DNA from: Thermotoga sp. KOL6
Lineage (GTDB): Bacteria; Thermotogota; Thermotogae; Thermotogales; Thermotogaceae
DNA: 64,000 nt
Direction: 5' to 3'
Assembly (NCBI RefSeq): GCF_002866025.1
Contig: NZ_LNDE01000003.1
Span: 1 to 64,000, forward strand
The notes beneath the pieces were generated by a model. That model was not told the origin of the DNA. It saw only the letters and a list, made by a program, of their open reading frames with translations, and did no database searches. Both the position numbers and the translations under genes were made by a program. This document shows, in pieces, positions 42,560 to 51,373 of the stretch (its first letter is position 1; each line of letters begins with the position of its first letter).

Positions 42560-42834
42560 TCAGACAACTCCTTCAGAATGCTCCTTGCAAGCCTCTCTGT
42601 GTCTATGAAATAGTTACCGCTTTCTATAGCTTTTCTCAATTCCTCAACTAGTTCCTCTCGAATGGTTGAAATGTTCTTCGCTTCCTCAGAAAGTTTTTTT
42701 ATGCTTTCGACGTTTTTGAACTCCACTCTGTCTGCTGAATCGTTTTTCTTTTTCTCTCTTGATCTTTCTACAGAAGGCCGTTTTATTCCTTCCAAGGGGT
42801 TGATTTCCCTTGGTCCGTTCACACCATCTATCAT
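42556..42834 (-). CDS. flgM: Anti-sigma-28 factor FlgM
   Basis: Holds back the flagellar sigma factor until the hook is finished. 92 residues; the C-terminal part ISTIREELVEELRKAIESGN followed by YFIDTERLARSILKEL is the FlgM sigma-binding region. The frame stays open 48 codons further upstream, but those overlap the divergent murJ gene; ATG at 42832-42834 has GGGAGGTGA upstream. Preceded by a sigma-28 promoter, so FlgM is expressed under the factor it inhibits. Confidence 0.92.
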   Translation of the reverse strand: MIDGVNGPREINPLEGIKRPSVERSREKKKNDSADRVEFKNVESIKKLSEEAKNISTIREELVEELRKAIESGNYFIDTERLARSILKELSE

Positions 42835-42856
42835 GCTTTTCACCTCCCGTATAATA

Positions 42857-42883
42857 TTATCGGGCAGCTTTTTCCAAACTTGA
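42857..42883 (-). promoter_or_regulatory. Sigma-28 (FliA) promoter of the flgM-flgN-flgK-flgL-fliW operon
   Basis: On the minus strand TCAAGTTT, 11 bases, CCCGATAA. This matches the sigma-28 consensus TAAAGTTT-N11-GCCGATAA at 14 of 16 positions with exact spacing. The inferred start near 42850 lies 16 bases before the flgM ATG. It abuts the ribosome site of murJ on the other strand. Confidence 0.85.
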
Positions 42884-42898
42884 ATGGGAGGAACTGAT

Positions 42899-44326
42899 GT
42901 GTCTAACACAAGAAAAACTCTCTCTTTCTCTGCAGGGACCCTTATCTCCAGAATCACCGGCCTCTTTCGCGATATCACTCTTGCTAGCGTTTTCGGTGCT
43001 TCATCTGTTTTGGACGCCTATTACATTGCCATCGTTTTCCCATTCTTTTTGAGGAGAACGTTTGCAGAAGGAGCTATGAGCTCGGCCTTTCTTCCTATTT
43101 ACAACCAACTGAAGACGAAAGAGGAAAAAGAACGATTCACCTCTGCTGTTCTCACATCCCTTGGATTGATCACCCTCGGAGTTGTCATATTTTCCGAGAT
43201 ATTTCCTCGTTTCATGGTCTCCATATTCGCCACGGGAGCGGAAGAATCTATCAGATCACTCGCATCGTCTCTCCTTCGAATAACAGCTCCTTTCATCTCC
43301 ATAGTCTTCGTTTGGGCAGTGTTTTACTCGATCCACAACTCCCAACATAGATACTTCCTTCCAGCTTTAACACCCATGTTCTCGAATATAGGAGTAATAA
43401 TGGGAAGTCTCACGGGCGATATAAAATGGTCCGCTTTCGGATTCACAGCTGGAGGACTCATCGCTCTCCTTGTTCTACTACCTTACAGAGAAGGCTTCAA
43501 ATACAGGCCCACTTTCAGAGGATTAAAAAAGTTTTACAGAATGTTTTTTGCAACTTTTTTAACAATGGCTGTTTCGCAGATTGCCACTCTAGTAGATGTG
43601 AACGTGTCTTCATTTTTGGATCCCGGATCTCTTTCTTTGATACAACTTTCTAGTCGCCTCTACCAACTCCCGTTGGGGATCTTTGGAGTAGCCGTCTCCA
43701 CTGTGGCACTTTCAACGTTGAGCCAGGTGAAAGAAGAGGAATTCAACAGTAATCTGAGTGATTTCATCATCAAAAGTCTATTCCTCACCATACCATCAAC
43801 CGTGGGATTGATTGTTCTGTCAAAGAGGTTACTCTCTCTTCTGTTTGGCTATGGTGCTTTCACAAGCAAAGATGTGAAAACGGCTTCCGAGATACTTTCG
43901 ATGTACGCCCTCGGGCTGTGCTTTGTAGCGCTTTTTCATCTATTATCACGTGCTTATCATGCCAAAAGAAAAGCGAGGATCCCCTTTCTAGCGATGTTGC
44001 TCGTTTCGGTCGTGAATGTATGTCTCGACGTGGTCTTAGGACTCACTTTGAGAGCGAAAGGCATTGCTTTAGCAACTAGTGTTTCTTACATTGTAGGATT
44101 TTTCTTCCTCTTCTTCAAAATGAAACCATCTCTTGATAATCGGATCTTTAAAATCTTGGTTTCAGCGATTGTAATGGGGGTTACACTTCTCCTGATAAAA
44201 AACCTTTTCACAACAAGGATTGGTACGGTGTTCTTGGTATTTCTCGGCGCAGGTACGTATATTGGTGTTGGAAAGATTTTGAAGTTAAGGGAAGTGGAGG
44301 AGATCTTTAGAACAAAATTGCACTGA
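42899..44326 (+). CDS. murJ: Lipid II flippase MurJ (MviN)
   Basis: Flips lipid II across the inner membrane for peptidoglycan synthesis. About 475 residues, 13-14 hydrophobic helices. The N-terminal signature SRITGLFRDITLASVFG and AYYIAIVFPFFLRRTFAEGA with conserved Arg residues are those of MurJ. GTG at 42899 with GGGAGG seven bases upstream was chosen over an ATG five codons before that lies within that site. It is convergent with the MEMO gene and overlaps its 3' end by 20 bases. Confidence 0.93.
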   Translation: MSNTRKTLSFSAGTLISRITGLFRDITLASVFGASSVLDAYYIAIVFPFFLRRTFAEGAMSSAFLPIYNQLKTKEEKERFTSAVLTSLGLITLGVVIFSEIFPRFMVSIFATGAEESIRSLASSLLRITAPFISIVFVWAVFYSIHNSQHRYFLPALTPMFSNIGVIMGSLTGDIKWSAFGFTAGGLIALLVLLPYREGFKYRPTFRGLKKFYRMFFATFLTMAVSQIATLVDVNVSSFLDPGSLSLIQLSSRLYQLPLGIFGVAVSTVALSTLSQVKEEEFNSNLSDFIIKSLFLTIPSTVGLIVLSKRLLSLLFGYGAFTSKDVKTASEILSMYALGLCFVALFHLLSRAYHAKRKARIPFLAMLLVSVVNVCLDVVLGLTLRAKGIALATSVSYIVGFFFLFFKMKPSLDNRIFKILVSAIVMGVTLLLIKNLFTTRIGTVFLVFLGAGTYIGVGKILKLREVEEIFRTKLH

Positions 44327-45140
44327 GGTATCCTACAACTTCCAAAGTATCACCGGAAACATCACCGCTGGTTGCATGCTTCAATATTTTGCTGTTCTGG
44401 AACTTCAAGTTCAAAACCGTCGCAACACCACCATATCCACACATGCTGATATCTTCTCTCACAAGGTATTCATAAAGCATCCCTGGATTTCGTTTTTCTA
44501 TAGCTTCAATTATATAAGAATCTTTCCTCATAGTAGTTTTTTGATCTTCGTAATGATTCAAATCGGTCGATGCAACAACTAAGGTGCCTTCGAACTCCTT
44601 TGATAACGTATTTATTGCTTGAGCAAGATCTTCCGCAACCATAGGACTTTGATCCATCAAACAAATGGGAACGAAAGAAAAATCTCCGAAAACGAATTGT
44701 AGGAACGGGAGCTGCACTTCTATTGAATGTTCCCTCAAATGAGACAACGTATCTTCCTCCGCGTACCTGGAATTTTCTAAAATAATCTGGGCTGCTTTCT
44801 CATTTATCGGTACCGCACCGAGCGGTGTTTCCCAAAAACCATTCGGCCAAACTCCTACAGATTTGCCAAAACCCGTGTGATTAGGACCAACAATTACGAC
44901 AAGAGAGGGTTTCCCAAATTTGGCAACCTCAAGATATCCCCACGCCGCCACAGGACCGCTGTACACATAGCCTGCATGCGGTGAAACGAGAGCAAGAAGT
45001 TTGTTAAGGGACAAATCAACAGGACCAGGCAGCTTGCCTGGTCCTATCCTTTCATCCAAGAAACACATCTTTATCATCTCTATCAACTCATCACTTCGAG
45101 AAGGATAGAAGAGGCCAGCAACAGCTGGCTTTCTGATCAT
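44307..45140 (-). CDS. MEMO/AmmeMemoRadiSam system protein B family
   Basis: 277 residues of the MEMO family, related in fold to extradiol dioxygenases. Conserved His55 (SPHAGYVYSG), His88 (VGPNHTGFG), a later His in STDLNHYED and Cys in SMCGYGGVA fit the metal/active-site set of human MEMO. Activity in bacteria is unknown; in many genomes it occurs with an AMMECR1 protein and a radical SAM enzyme, neither of which is next to it here. The ATG overlaps the secretin stop (ATGA), so it ends the pilus/secretion operon. Confidence 0.88.
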   Translation of the reverse strand: MIRKPAVAGLFYPSRSDELIEMIKMCFLDERIGPGKLPGPVDLSLNKLLALVSPHAGYVYSGPVAAWGYLEVAKFGKPSLVVIVGPNHTGFGKSVGVWPNGFWETPLGAVPINEKAAQIILENSRYAEEDTLSHLREHSIEVQLPFLQFVFGDFSFVPICLMDQSPMVAEDLAQAINTLSKEFEGTLVVASTDLNHYEDQKTTMRKDSYIIEAIEKRNPGMLYEYLVREDISMCGYGGVATVLNLKFQNSKILKHATSGDVSGDTLEVVGYLSAILF

Positions 45141-48100
45141 GGTTCCACCACCTTGACCGTTACAAATATGATCAGATCCCTCTTTTCCTTGTTCTCCACC
45201 TTCGTTCTGAAGAACTGCCCCACTATCGGAAGATCTCCAAAGAAAGGCAACTTACTTTCCGTTACATTTGAAGTTTCCCTGATCAAACCACCTATCACTA
45301 TAGTGCTGTTGTTTTTCACAATGAGATGAGTTTGAGCCTCTCTTGTTCTCTCACCTGGCACTTCGTTAACGTAGTTTCCAGGCTCACTCGCTTTTACGAA
45401 AAGATCGAGTTCTATAGTATCATCACTCCTAACGAACGGAGTGATAGAAAGTTCTATACCAGTTTCGAGAAATTGAACTTCAGGCGTTCCATCTCCATTT
45501 GTATCTGTGACGTAAGGAATTCTGTCTCCGATGAGAATCCGCGCTTCCTTACCACTGGTGGTTACAATCCTGGGACTAGCTAGCAGATCGTCCAAAGTAT
45601 TGCTCTTTTGATCGCCGTAATGAAGAGACAACATACCGTTGAAGATGTCGTTGAACACTTTCTCAAAGTCAAGATAATCTGCTACTGAGAAAGAAATGCC
45701 AGCACCGGAAGATCCTAAACTCACACCTGCGCTGTCTAGAGTTAGACTCCTTTCTTTACTGAGTCTGTCTATCAAGGATTTATCCACTATTCTCGCGGAG
45801 ATCTCAACCTGTTTGATGGGTTTCTTAAGTTTTTCTATGATCCCATCCAGTTCCTTCTTTATTGTCTCAGAGATACCCGTAACTACCATGAAATTGTTCA
45901 AAGAATCCACATAAACTGTCCCACCGTAGAATTCTACGAGGGCTTTTATTTGTTCGAAGTTGTGCGGAATTTCATAGATGTACCTTTTCGCCAAATCTTG
46001 CTTCGGTTTGGAGACAACGTATATTCCTTCCTTCTGTTCAAAGAGATACCCATAGTTTTGGGATATCAGTTTTAAGAATTCCTCCCAAGAAACATTCTTC
46101 ACTTTTATAGTAACTTTTTCAGTGGGAGAATCTACAAACATGATGGATATTCCCAGCTCCTCAGCTGCCTCTTTGAGTAGATCGTACAATGGAGCTGCTT
46201 CAGTATTTATGAGAAGTTTCCCATCTATCACTTGAACATAATCCTTTGTTTCAAGAGTTTTAATCTTTTCTCTCTCCTCCTCTACAAGCTTGACGGCTTT
46301 TTCTACCACATCCTCCGGACCCTCGATCACCATTTGACCTATGTTCGGAAAGACTGTAATATCGATTCCGTCGAAGAGTTTTTTCAGATACGTAGCCACT
46401 TCGTTTGGATTCACACCGGTTGGTATTGAAACACTCTTCTTGGACAGACTTTCGGAAACACTTTTTACTTTCTCGAGGAAAACATCCAAAAGCTCTCTCA
46501 CTTTATCGGATTGGGAAGCGGGCACTTCCACTAGGAGCAAATTCAACTTGTCAAGATAAACGATCTTCCTAACTTGGGGGACAAGGACCTCTAGGAAGGT
46601 TTTGAACTGATCGTACGAAAAACCTACGGGTACTTCCAATGTAAGGTGCTCGAACACATTCTCCGCAGCCATCTTTTGATGTCTTTCGAAGAAAGAATTG
46701 TATATCTTTAAAAGATCAGTTACCGCATCGGAAGATCCTTTAATAACAATCAAATTCAATTTCTCTAGATTCAAGCACATCACTTTTGGATACAACTTAC
46801 CTGCCAAAGTAACGAACTCTTCAACTGGAAAGGAAGGATCTACTTCTATGAACTTTACAGTGTCTTCTTTTCGAATTTCTCCCAGCTTTCTCAGAATATC
46901 TTCGAATGTCTGCTTGGCCCTTTCGAGAGATTCTTTTGTTCCCTCGAACAAAACAGTTCCACCTATTATTTCGTACACAACACCTGAATTCTTACTCACC
47001 ACATTTAGCAGTTGCTCAGGATTTTCCAACCACTCTGGTAGCTCCACGATCAACTGCGAGATCTCTTTTCTCGTGCTCAAGATCCTCTGAAGGAGATCAC
47101 CTGCTTTTTCAACTTCCAGCTCATTCCCAACAACAACCAACTCACCTTCCAATTCCTCGACAGAGACGTCGTAGAGTTGGGTGAGAATCGTTTTTAGTTT
47201 GTCTACAGAAATGTCCCCTTCTTTTTTCACGAACTTGATAACTTTTTCTGTTGAAACGATAGCCTCTAACTCTTCCGCAGCTTTTTGAAGAACTTCTTCT
47301 TTCTTTCCAGCAAGCATGGCTACTTTCAGAGCAGGTAAATATTGAACTTCGACACCGTATTTTTCCAACAAGAATTTTTTGATATCTTCCAAGCTATCTT
47401 CATTTATGGAGACTTTTAAAAACCGTGTGTAACTACTCTGGAGTTTGTTCAAGTAATCAACAGCGTTATCGACAGAGTCTTGAAAACCCTCAACAAAGAC
47501 AAAATTTCCTATTTTTTCTACTGAAACATCGTACATTTTAGAAACAGCTGTTAGAATCTCCTGTTGAATATCCCGTTTCAACACCAGATTCTTCATTACA
47601 AAGTTTTTCCTTCGAAAATTCAACAATTTTTCCAAAACAGGATGGATCCTTTCGTAGACATCCTTTGGAACAAAGAGGGACGCTTTGATAGTTTTGCCCT
47701 CGATGTTCAGAAATTTCAATCTGGAGTTTGAAATTCCGAAGAACTGAAGAGCTGATTTTAGAAACTCTTCTTCTCCCTTTCTCAAATCAATGTAAAATGC
47801 ATCTCCAAGTTCGAGATTGTTTTCCGCGATGAAATTCACTAATTCTTTTTCCTTGTCAATAGGAACCTGACATACCACAAGATTCAGATCTTTGTAGGCT
47901 TGTGCTTCTACCCCAAGAACCAATTTGATCAAGTTGGCTGAAACTTCCGGATCATAAGCGTAAAAAACGAATTTCTTTGTGGGAACAACTTGGGGTTCTG
48001 GCTGCTGCTCTCCCGTTTCCAAAATCTTCAAGTACCGCTCGACTCTATTGATGGTTTCTGAGTCTCCCTCTAAGATAACTTTAGAGACAGGTTTCAAAAG

Positions 48101-48979
48101 ATAATACTCAAATTGGTAAACGTTCTTCAAGGAAGCCAGCAACTCTTCTACTTTTTCTGCTCCCACAGAGAAGGAAACTTCCTTCCGTTGAAGAGGAGGT
48201 GAGACAGACAGGAGACTCGCTATCAAATCGTGCTCTTCGGAAGTACCGTAAACGAAGAGGACAGATTTTGATGGAAGGTAGTCTATCATGGCTTCCTGTG
48301 ATATCAGACTCTTTATCTTGTCTGCTACAGTTTGATTCTCAACCTTGTATATTCCCCAGAACCTTTGAAATTTCCCAGAGACCTCATCGTACTTTCCAAT
48401 AAACATCGTTCCATCTGGAAAATAAGCGTAGGCTACCTCACCGAAAGTAACAAGGAGATCCCTCAAAGCATCTTCAGGAGTTACACCGTTCAATTTCAAA
48501 CTCGTGGTTGCTGTCTTCACACTCTCAGAAACAACAACGTTGAGGTTCAACCTTTCCGCAAGGTACTTCACCATGTCTTCGAAAGGCATGTTCTCAAAGG
48601 AAACATCTATTCTTTCTTCGCTTCGAGGAAACTTCATGACGACGCTGTTTCCATCAACTTCGTAATTCCCTGGAAACGGTACCAAAAGATTTGCGGACAC
48701 CATTACTCCATTTCCAACGTTTACAACCCGCACTCCTTCAACTGGTCCAACAGCAACAGGCAACATAAATCTGCTTATTTTCATCTTCACTCCCTTCAAA
48801 AACAAGGAGAACACCGTTCTAGAAGAGTTCATTTCTGCCGAGATATCTTCTGCGGGATCAGAAAGAAGGATCCGTATCAAAACTTGGTTTTTTTCCACTT
48901 GGGGTAAGACACCCACGAGTTCAATAGAAAAAGAGATTATCGTTATCAGGAGAAAGATGAACACAAATCCTTTTTTCAC
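45137..48979 (-). CDS. pilQ: Giant secretin (PilQ/GspD family) with many N-domains
   Basis: Outer-membrane secretin, about 1280 residues against 450-770 usually. Signal peptide, an AMIN-like region (about 25-120), an N0/STN domain (about 125-200), some eleven N1/KH-like modules of 55-70 residues (about 205-905), a second N0/STN domain (about 915-995), a further N1 (about 1000-1055) and the secretin barrel (about 1060-1280) with PRIVTTSGKEARILIGDRIPY and LPFFGDLPIVGQFF. The GTG at 48977-48979 has AGAGGTGA five bases upstream; earlier starts lie within that site. The long column could reach across the wide Thermotoga periplasm to the outer sheath (inference). Confidence 0.92.
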   Translation of the reverse strand: MKKGFVFIFLLITIISFSIELVGVLPQVEKNQVLIRILLSDPAEDISAEMNSSRTVFSLFLKGVKMKISRFMLPVAVGPVEGVRVVNVGNGVMVSANLLVPFPGNYEVDGNSVVMKFPRSEERIDVSFENMPFEDMVKYLAERLNLNVVVSESVKTATTSLKLNGVTPEDALRDLLVTFGEVAYAYFPDGTMFIGKYDEVSGKFQRFWGIYKVENQTVADKIKSLISQEAMIDYLPSKSVLFVYGTSEEHDLIASLLSVSPPLQRKEVSFSVGAEKVEELLASLKNVYQFEYYLLKPVSKVILEGDSETINRVERYLKILETGEQQPEPQVVPTKKFVFYAYDPEVSANLIKLVLGVEAQAYKDLNLVVCQVPIDKEKELVNFIAENNLELGDAFYIDLRKGEEEFLKSALQFFGISNSRLKFLNIEGKTIKASLFVPKDVYERIHPVLEKLLNFRRKNFVMKNLVLKRDIQQEILTAVSKMYDVSVEKIGNFVFVEGFQDSVDNAVDYLNKLQSSYTRFLKVSINEDSLEDIKKFLLEKYGVEVQYLPALKVAMLAGKKEEVLQKAAEELEAIVSTEKVIKFVKKEGDISVDKLKTILTQLYDVSVEELEGELVVVGNELEVEKAGDLLQRILSTRKEISQLIVELPEWLENPEQLLNVVSKNSGVVYEIIGGTVLFEGTKESLERAKQTFEDILRKLGEIRKEDTVKFIEVDPSFPVEEFVTLAGKLYPKVMCLNLEKLNLIVIKGSSDAVTDLLKIYNSFFERHQKMAAENVFEHLTLEVPVGFSYDQFKTFLEVLVPQVRKIVYLDKLNLLLVEVPASQSDKVRELLDVFLEKVKSVSESLSKKSVSIPTGVNPNEVATYLKKLFDGIDITVFPNIGQMVIEGPEDVVEKAVKLVEEEREKIKTLETKDYVQVIDGKLLINTEAAPLYDLLKEAAEELGISIMFVDSPTEKVTIKVKNVSWEEFLKLISQNYGYLFEQKEGIYVVSKPKQDLAKRYIYEIPHNFEQIKALVEFYGGTVYVDSLNNFMVVTGISETIKKELDGIIEKLKKPIKQVEISARIVDKSLIDRLSKERSLTLDSAGVSLGSSGAGISFSVADYLDFEKVFNDIFNGMLSLHYGDQKSNTLDDLLASPRIVTTSGKEARILIGDRIPYVTDTNGDGTPEVQFLETGIELSITPFVRSDDTIELDLFVKASEPGNYVNEVPGERTREAQTHLIVKNNSTIVIGGLIRETSNVTESKLPFFGDLPIVGQFFRTKVENKEKRDLIIFVTVKVVEP

Positions 48980-48997
48980 AGCCATCACCTCTTTTCA

Positions 48998-49456
48998 TCA
49001 CCTTATTGAGAAAAATCTCCCATTTTTTACATCCAACACCAACACTCCTAAACTAGAAACATAGCTGACCACATAATTGTCAAAAACAGGATTATCTCCT
49101 GAAACTTCAAACTGTTTTTTTCCATCCGTGATGAACACTTTTATCCCGTTGTTCGTTCTTATGAACCCTAAAAATCTGTAATTCAGGGTTGGAAGGGTCA
49201 TTATCAGAACATCGGCCGCTTCTTTTCCAAAGTTGAGTCTAGCCGGATTGAAAACACTCAGAGGAGATTTGATAGGATTTTCAAGAGCGAACTTCTTTAA
49301 CTCAGGATCTACACGTATTTTGTTCACAAGAGATATGAAATTGACCTCACTTTCTTGTAAAGAGATTGTCTCCGTGTTTCCTTTGAGAAGGTAGAAAATG
49401 GCGACGAACCAAACTGTTCCCATAACAATTAGTAGAACAACAGTTCTTCGATTCAT
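48998..49456 (-). CDS. PilP-like pilus/secretion assembly protein
   Basis: 152 residues with one N-terminal membrane helix (about 6-25), and a mature part ending in short strands (LNYRFLGFIRTNNGIKVFITDG, GVLVLDVKNGRFFSIR) that resembles the beta domain of PilP/GspC, which links the inner-membrane complex to the secretin. No lipobox, unlike classical PilP. The call depends on its place just before the secretin gene. ATGA overlap with the upstream gene. Confidence 0.68.
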   Translation of the reverse strand: MNRRTVVLLIVMGTVWFVAIFYLLKGNTETISLQESEVNFISLVNKIRVDPELKKFALENPIKSPLSVFNPARLNFGKEAADVLIMTLPTLNYRFLGFIRTNNGIKVFITDGKKQFEVSGDNPVFDNYVVSYVSSLGVLVLDVKNGRFFSIR

Positions 49457-49869
49457 TCTTTCACCTCTTCTATTTCAACTGAAACTTTCACCTTCGGTTG
49501 AGATATTCGTAATCCCAAAAAATCAACAGGAATTATCCTTTTGGCGTCTATCATCAGCTGTTTCACTGCTACTTTCCGTGTTTCAATAAGTTGCCTCAAA
49601 AGGTGCTCGACTTCTTCTGTAGTGAATTCTCTTTTTTCCAACGTGAAATCAAAATCCGGCGTACTCTTTATCGCATTCAATATATCTTCGTACTCTTTCT
49701 GTTTCATACGAAAAATACGGTAGGCAGGGGCGAGATTTTGAAGCTTTTTCTCTACTTTCTTTGTGTTAGAGATGAATATCACAAAGTCCGGTATCACAAG
49801 ACCAAACACCAACGCAAAAAGTGTTAAAATGGAGAACCAAATGGCAAATCTTCTGTTGATTCCTTTCAT
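49453..49869 (-). CDS. PilO-like inner-membrane pilus protein
   Basis: 138 residues: N-terminal helix (about 9-32), a coiled-coil segment (about 35-65), then a small alpha/beta domain with PDFDFTLEKREFTTEEV. This is the bitopic PilO/GspM plan. The call rests on layout and position between the PilN-like and PilP-like genes. Overlaps both neighbours by 4 bases. Confidence 0.68.
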   Translation of the reverse strand: MKGINRRFAIWFSILTLFALVFGLVIPDFVIFISNTKKVEKKLQNLAPAYRIFRMKQKEYEDILNAIKSTPDFDFTLEKREFTTEEVEHLLRQLIETRKVAVKQLMIDAKRIIPVDFLGLRISQPKVKVSVEIEEVKE

Positions 49870-50420
49870 TTTCCCGCCACCTCGTATTCAATCTTGTATT
49901 TTCTCAAAAAGTAGCCTTCAGGTAACTTCTCCTCAAATTCAAGTTCGAATTTTGCTTTCTCTGGAAGTTCAGGAAAAAGACTGGTTTGTGATTCTTTAGA
50001 AACTTCGTAGAATTCCACCACAGCTCCTTCCTTGGAGAAACTCAAATAGCTTAACGTTCGTTTCTTCTCTTGGAAAATGTTGAGGAGTACCCTTGAAAAA
50101 TCCTCCCAAGTTTTTCTTTTTCCAAGATAAGCATTTAAACTGTTCGTCTTGCTGTCGAGCTCCTTGATTTGGCTCACCAACGTATTTTCAATACGAGATA
50201 CCTCTTCTAAATTCCGAAAAGAATCGATAGAGAGATCCACCGAATAAGCCCTTAGAATATCGGAGTATTCGTTTTCTAAACTCTCTATCATCTGTTCCTT
50301 AACATACCTGAAATAGATGTTGAAAGAAATGGGTGGTAAAAGCATTACAACGAGGAGGACAACGAAAGTGGTCACCTTTATCTTACGTTTTTTATACGGA
50401 TATATGTTTAACTTTTCCAA
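49866..50420 (-). CDS. PilN-like inner-membrane pilus protein
   Basis: 184 residues: short cytoplasmic N-terminus with MEKLNIYPYKKRK, whose NIYP resembles the INLLP motif with which PilN binds PilM; one membrane helix (about 15-37), a coiled coil (about 40-90) and a ferredoxin-like C-terminal domain. TTG start with GGAGGGAG upstream. The 5' end lies 29 bases inside the PilM-like gene. Confidence 0.73.
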   Translation of the reverse strand: MEKLNIYPYKKRKIKVTTFVVLLVVMLLPPISFNIYFRYVKEQMIESLENEYSDILRAYSVDLSIDSFRNLEEVSRIENTLVSQIKELDSKTNSLNAYLGKRKTWEDFSRVLLNIFQEKKRTLSYLSFSKEGAVVEFYEVSKESQTSLFPELPEKAKFELEFEEKLPEGYFLRKYKIEYEVAGK

Positions 50421-51372
50421 TTTCTCTCCCTCCCCTTAGCAAAAGGCCCAATCCTCCCAGAGACATCCTGGGTTTTATAGAAAGCACAGGACCTTCCTTC
50501 AATGTGACTCCTTCGAACTTTTTGAGCGTCTGCGAAAAAGCCTGTGAAAGAATGGGAGGATCGACAATGTAGAAAAACTGATCAGCTTTTTCTAAGGAAA
50601 GTTCATCCAGAGAAGCTTTTACTTCCCTATCCAGCTCTAACAAGAAATCCCCAAAATAAGGTTGCAGAAAATCTAAGGAAATTTCCACCATCCCTTCCAC
50701 AATTTCTTTAGGCTGAATTCCTGTGTTTTCTGTGATAATATCCATGAAATCCCAAAAAACAGAAAACATCATTCTACAGCTTCGATAGCGATCATTTTGT
50801 AGAATCACCGTTGAATAATAATCGTTGAAAAAAGAAATCACAATCAACATCGAAATACCTTTCAAGCGTTTCTTGAAATAAAATTCGAAGATTTCCAAAT
50901 ATTTGGCAACGTCTGGTATCAAAATGTCTGTCTCAGGAAAACCACTTTTCATCAGATTATCAACGAAAGATTTCACTTGATCCACTTTTGAAACAAAAAA
51001 CAATCCTTCCCCTTCATAGATATCGAGAGGCGCTACCAAAAGTTTCTCGGGAACTATCCCAAGATTTCTGGATATTTCCACAGCGGCATATTCTTTGACA
51101 TCTTGTTTTCTCAATGTTGGAGGAACCTTTATTTTCATTATCAAAACATTCTCCATTGGCATGTTCGCTACGACAATGTCTTCGAGGTCCTGTTCAACAC
51201 CATTCATCAGCTCAGCAATTACTTTTGTACCTTCGTTTTCATCGAACATTTCGACCAACTTCGATGAACGTTTTAAAAGACTCAACTTAGAACCCCTCAT
51301 CCTAGCACGAGTAATTTCCAAAAAATGGGTACACATGTTCAACGCCAAAATATCGTTATAAAATAACTGCAA
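50392..51372 (-). CDS. PilM-like actin-fold protein
   Basis: 326 residues, cytoplasmic. The central and C-terminal parts (ISMLIVISFFNDYYSTVILQND, FYIVDPPILSQAF, PRMSLGGLGLLLR) fit the actin-like PilM/GspL cytoplasmic fold, but nucleotide-binding motifs are weak. The identification is helped by its place before the PilN-like gene. TTG start with AGGAGGAG upstream. Confidence 0.65.
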   Translation of the reverse strand: MQLFYNDILALNMCTHFLEITRARMRGSKLSLLKRSSKLVEMFDENEGTKVIAELMNGVEQDLEDIVVANMPMENVLIMKIKVPPTLRKQDVKEYAAVEISRNLGIVPEKLLVAPLDIYEGEGLFFVSKVDQVKSFVDNLMKSGFPETDILIPDVAKYLEIFEFYFKKRLKGISMLIVISFFNDYYSTVILQNDRYRSCRMMFSVFWDFMDIITENTGIQPKEIVEGMVEISLDFLQPYFGDFLLELDREVKASLDELSLEKADQFFYIVDPPILSQAFSQTLKKFEGVTLKEGPVLSIKPRMSLGGLGLLLRGGREIGKVKHISV

Positions 51373-51373
51373 A

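Noticed and set aside
42835-42978. Longer FlgM starting inside the murJ coding region
   Set aside because: A good ribosome site precedes ATG 42834, the sigma-28 promoter lies within the proposed extension, and the extra residues are antisense to murJ.
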